DNA of 64,000 bases. Origin: Microcella frigidaquae. Lineage in GTDB: Bacteria > Actinomycetota > Actinomycetes > Actinomycetales > Microbacteriaceae. The position numbers were made by a program, and so were the translations under genes. Under the pieces are notes generated by a model that worked only from the letters and a program-made list of their open reading frames with translations, did no database searches and had not been told where the DNA came from. Within the stretch, counting starts at the first letter, position 1. Every line of letters starts with the position of its first letter. Below, piece by piece: positions 63,248 through 64,000 of this stretch. Location: NCBI RefSeq assembly GCF_014200395.1, contig NZ_JACHBS010000001.1, positions 434,001 through 498,000 on the forward strand. Reading direction: 5' to 3'.

Positions 63248-63808
63248 ATGACCGACCTCAGCGGCCTCATCGACATGATCCCGATCGGCGACATCGCCGA
63301 GAAGCTCGGTGTCGACCGGAGTGTGGCCGAAGCCGCCGTCGAGGTCGCGGTACCCGCCATCGTCGGCGGCATGGCGGCCAACGCGAAGGACGACGACGGT
63401 GCGGCCTCGCTGCAGAAGGCGCTCGGCCACCACAAGGGCAAGGCGCCGAAGAAGCTGGCCGACATCGACGAGTCCGACGGCGAGAAGATCGTCGCCAACG
63501 TCTTCGGCGCGAAGAAGAACGATGTCGCCCGGGCCGCCGCCACGAAGGCGGCGACGAAGGCCGAGGGCTTCGACATCGGGCCGATCGTCGAGCAGGTGCT
63601 GCCGATCATCGCCCCCATCGTGCTGGCCTGGGTCGCCAACCAGTTCCTCGGCGGCGGCGCGGCCGAGCCCGAGAAGACCCCCGCGAAGAAGGAGACCTCG
63701 AGCGGCAACCCGCTCGGAGACCTGCTCGGCGGCCTCATCGGCAGCAAGGAGGGCCAGGACCTCATCGCCGGCGCCCTCGGCGGGCTGCTCGGCGGCGGAC
63801 GCCGCTAG
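63248..63808 (+). CDS. DUF937-containing protein
   Basis: A 186-residue protein from ATG 63248. The N-terminal DUF937 helical region covers about 1-120 ([33 protein letters not shown]). A hydrophobic helix (about 121-136; [19 protein letters not shown]), a Lys/Glu/Pro linker and a second glycine-rich DUF937-like segment ([31 protein letters not shown]) follow. Family function is unknown. It is the only plus-strand gene in this region, placed between pheT and argC. Confidence 0.82.
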   Translation: MTDLSGLIDMIPIGDIAEKLGVDRSVAEAAVEVAVPAIVGGMAANAKDDDGAASLQKALGHHKGKAPKKLADIDESDGEKIVANVFGAKKNDVARAAATKAATKAEGFDIGPIVEQVLPIIAPIVLAWVANQFLGGGAAEPEKTPAKKETSSGNPLGDLLGGLIGSKEGQDLIAGALGGLLGGGRR

Positions 63809-63834
63809 GCGCGGCCCGCGCGCGCGAAGCGTCT

Positions 63835-64000
63835 CTAGGCTCGCAGCGTCGCGCCGAACCGGTCGGCGGCGACCGCGAGGCCCGCGAGCTTCGCCTCGGT
63901 TGCCTCGGCGGCCGTCAGTGTGCGGTCGCTCGCGCGGAACCGCAGGGCGAGGGTGAGCGACTTCGTCCCCGGCTCGAGCCCGGTGCCGCGGTAGTCGTCG
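63835..64000 (-). CDS. pheT: Phenylalanyl-tRNA synthetase beta subunit, C-terminal end only
   Basis: Only the last ~54 codons lie in the window. They encode the end of the FDX-ACB anticodon-binding domain (YRGTGLEPGTKSLTLALRFRASDRTLTAAEATEAKLAGLA), diagnostic for PheT. The stop is at 63835-63837. Linkage of pheST to argC is standard in actinobacteria, supporting the call. The rest of the gene extends beyond position 64000. Confidence 0.9.
   Translation of the reverse strand, partial: DDYRGTGLEPGTKSLTLALRFRASDRTLTAAEATEAKLAGLAVAADRFGATLRA

Overview
The window comes from a high-GC actinobacterium, most likely of the Microbacteriaceae. The evidence is the strongly GC-biased codon use, the rRNA operon with a tRNA-free 16S-23S spacer and actinobacterial leader motifs, the block tlyA-nadK-recN-pyrG-xerD-parA-scpA-scpB-rluB-tyrA-cmk-der on one strand, and pheT-argCJBDF-argH. 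The genus cannot be named from sequence reading alone.

Region 1 (1-17.8 kb) is accessory DNA. It opens with a type I restriction-modification locus: a partial hsdS and an hsdM split by an intact IS3-family element with a clean 3-bp target duplication. A lower-GC gene for a 1229-residue membrane-anchored KAP-type P-loop NTPase follows. Next is a 4.6-kb cassette holding a nitrilase, an NCS1 permease, an agmatinase-type ureohydrolase, a small membrane protein and a divergent XRE-cupin regulator. The cassette lies between two direct copies of the 3' part of an ECF42-type sigma factor gene. The right copy belongs to the nearly full-length gene with its DGPF partner; the left is a remnant. Both share the same apparent frameshift near the 3' end. 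A VapBC45-like toxin-antitoxin pair, a tRNA-Pro(GGG) with a 20-bp hairpin, and a HipBA-like pair complete the region.

Region 2 (17.8-30.6 kb) mixes housekeeping and accessory genes: a DHA2 drug exporter, a DUF222-HNH nuclease preceded by a perfect LexA (SOS) box, pyroglutamyl peptidase, three small enzymes (two Nudix, one GNAT), an SDR/TetR divergent pair with a palindromic operator candidate, a CPA2 antiporter with an RCK domain, and a DUF2071 protein. It ends in a repeat-rich gene-free stretch, an IS481 element with perfect 27-bp ends, and an IS110 transposase gene preceded by a large hairpin that buries its ribosome binding site.

Region 3 (30.6-49 kb) is the conserved chromosome-maintenance and central-metabolism block, almost all on the minus strand with many 4-bp stop/start overlaps. 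Two divergent secreted or membrane proteins of unknown function interrupt it. Region 4 (49-54.7 kb) is one rRNA operon (16S-23S-5S, minus strand) with a recognisable promoter and terminator. Region 5 (55-64 kb) holds tyrS, the arginine biosynthesis operon argCJBDF-argH (no argG or argR here), a DUF937 protein and the end of pheT.

Most notable are the sigma-gene direct repeat around the nitrilase/ureohydrolase cassette, the shared frameshift in both sigma copies, the KAP NTPase beside an IS-inactivated restriction system, and the structured IS110 leader.
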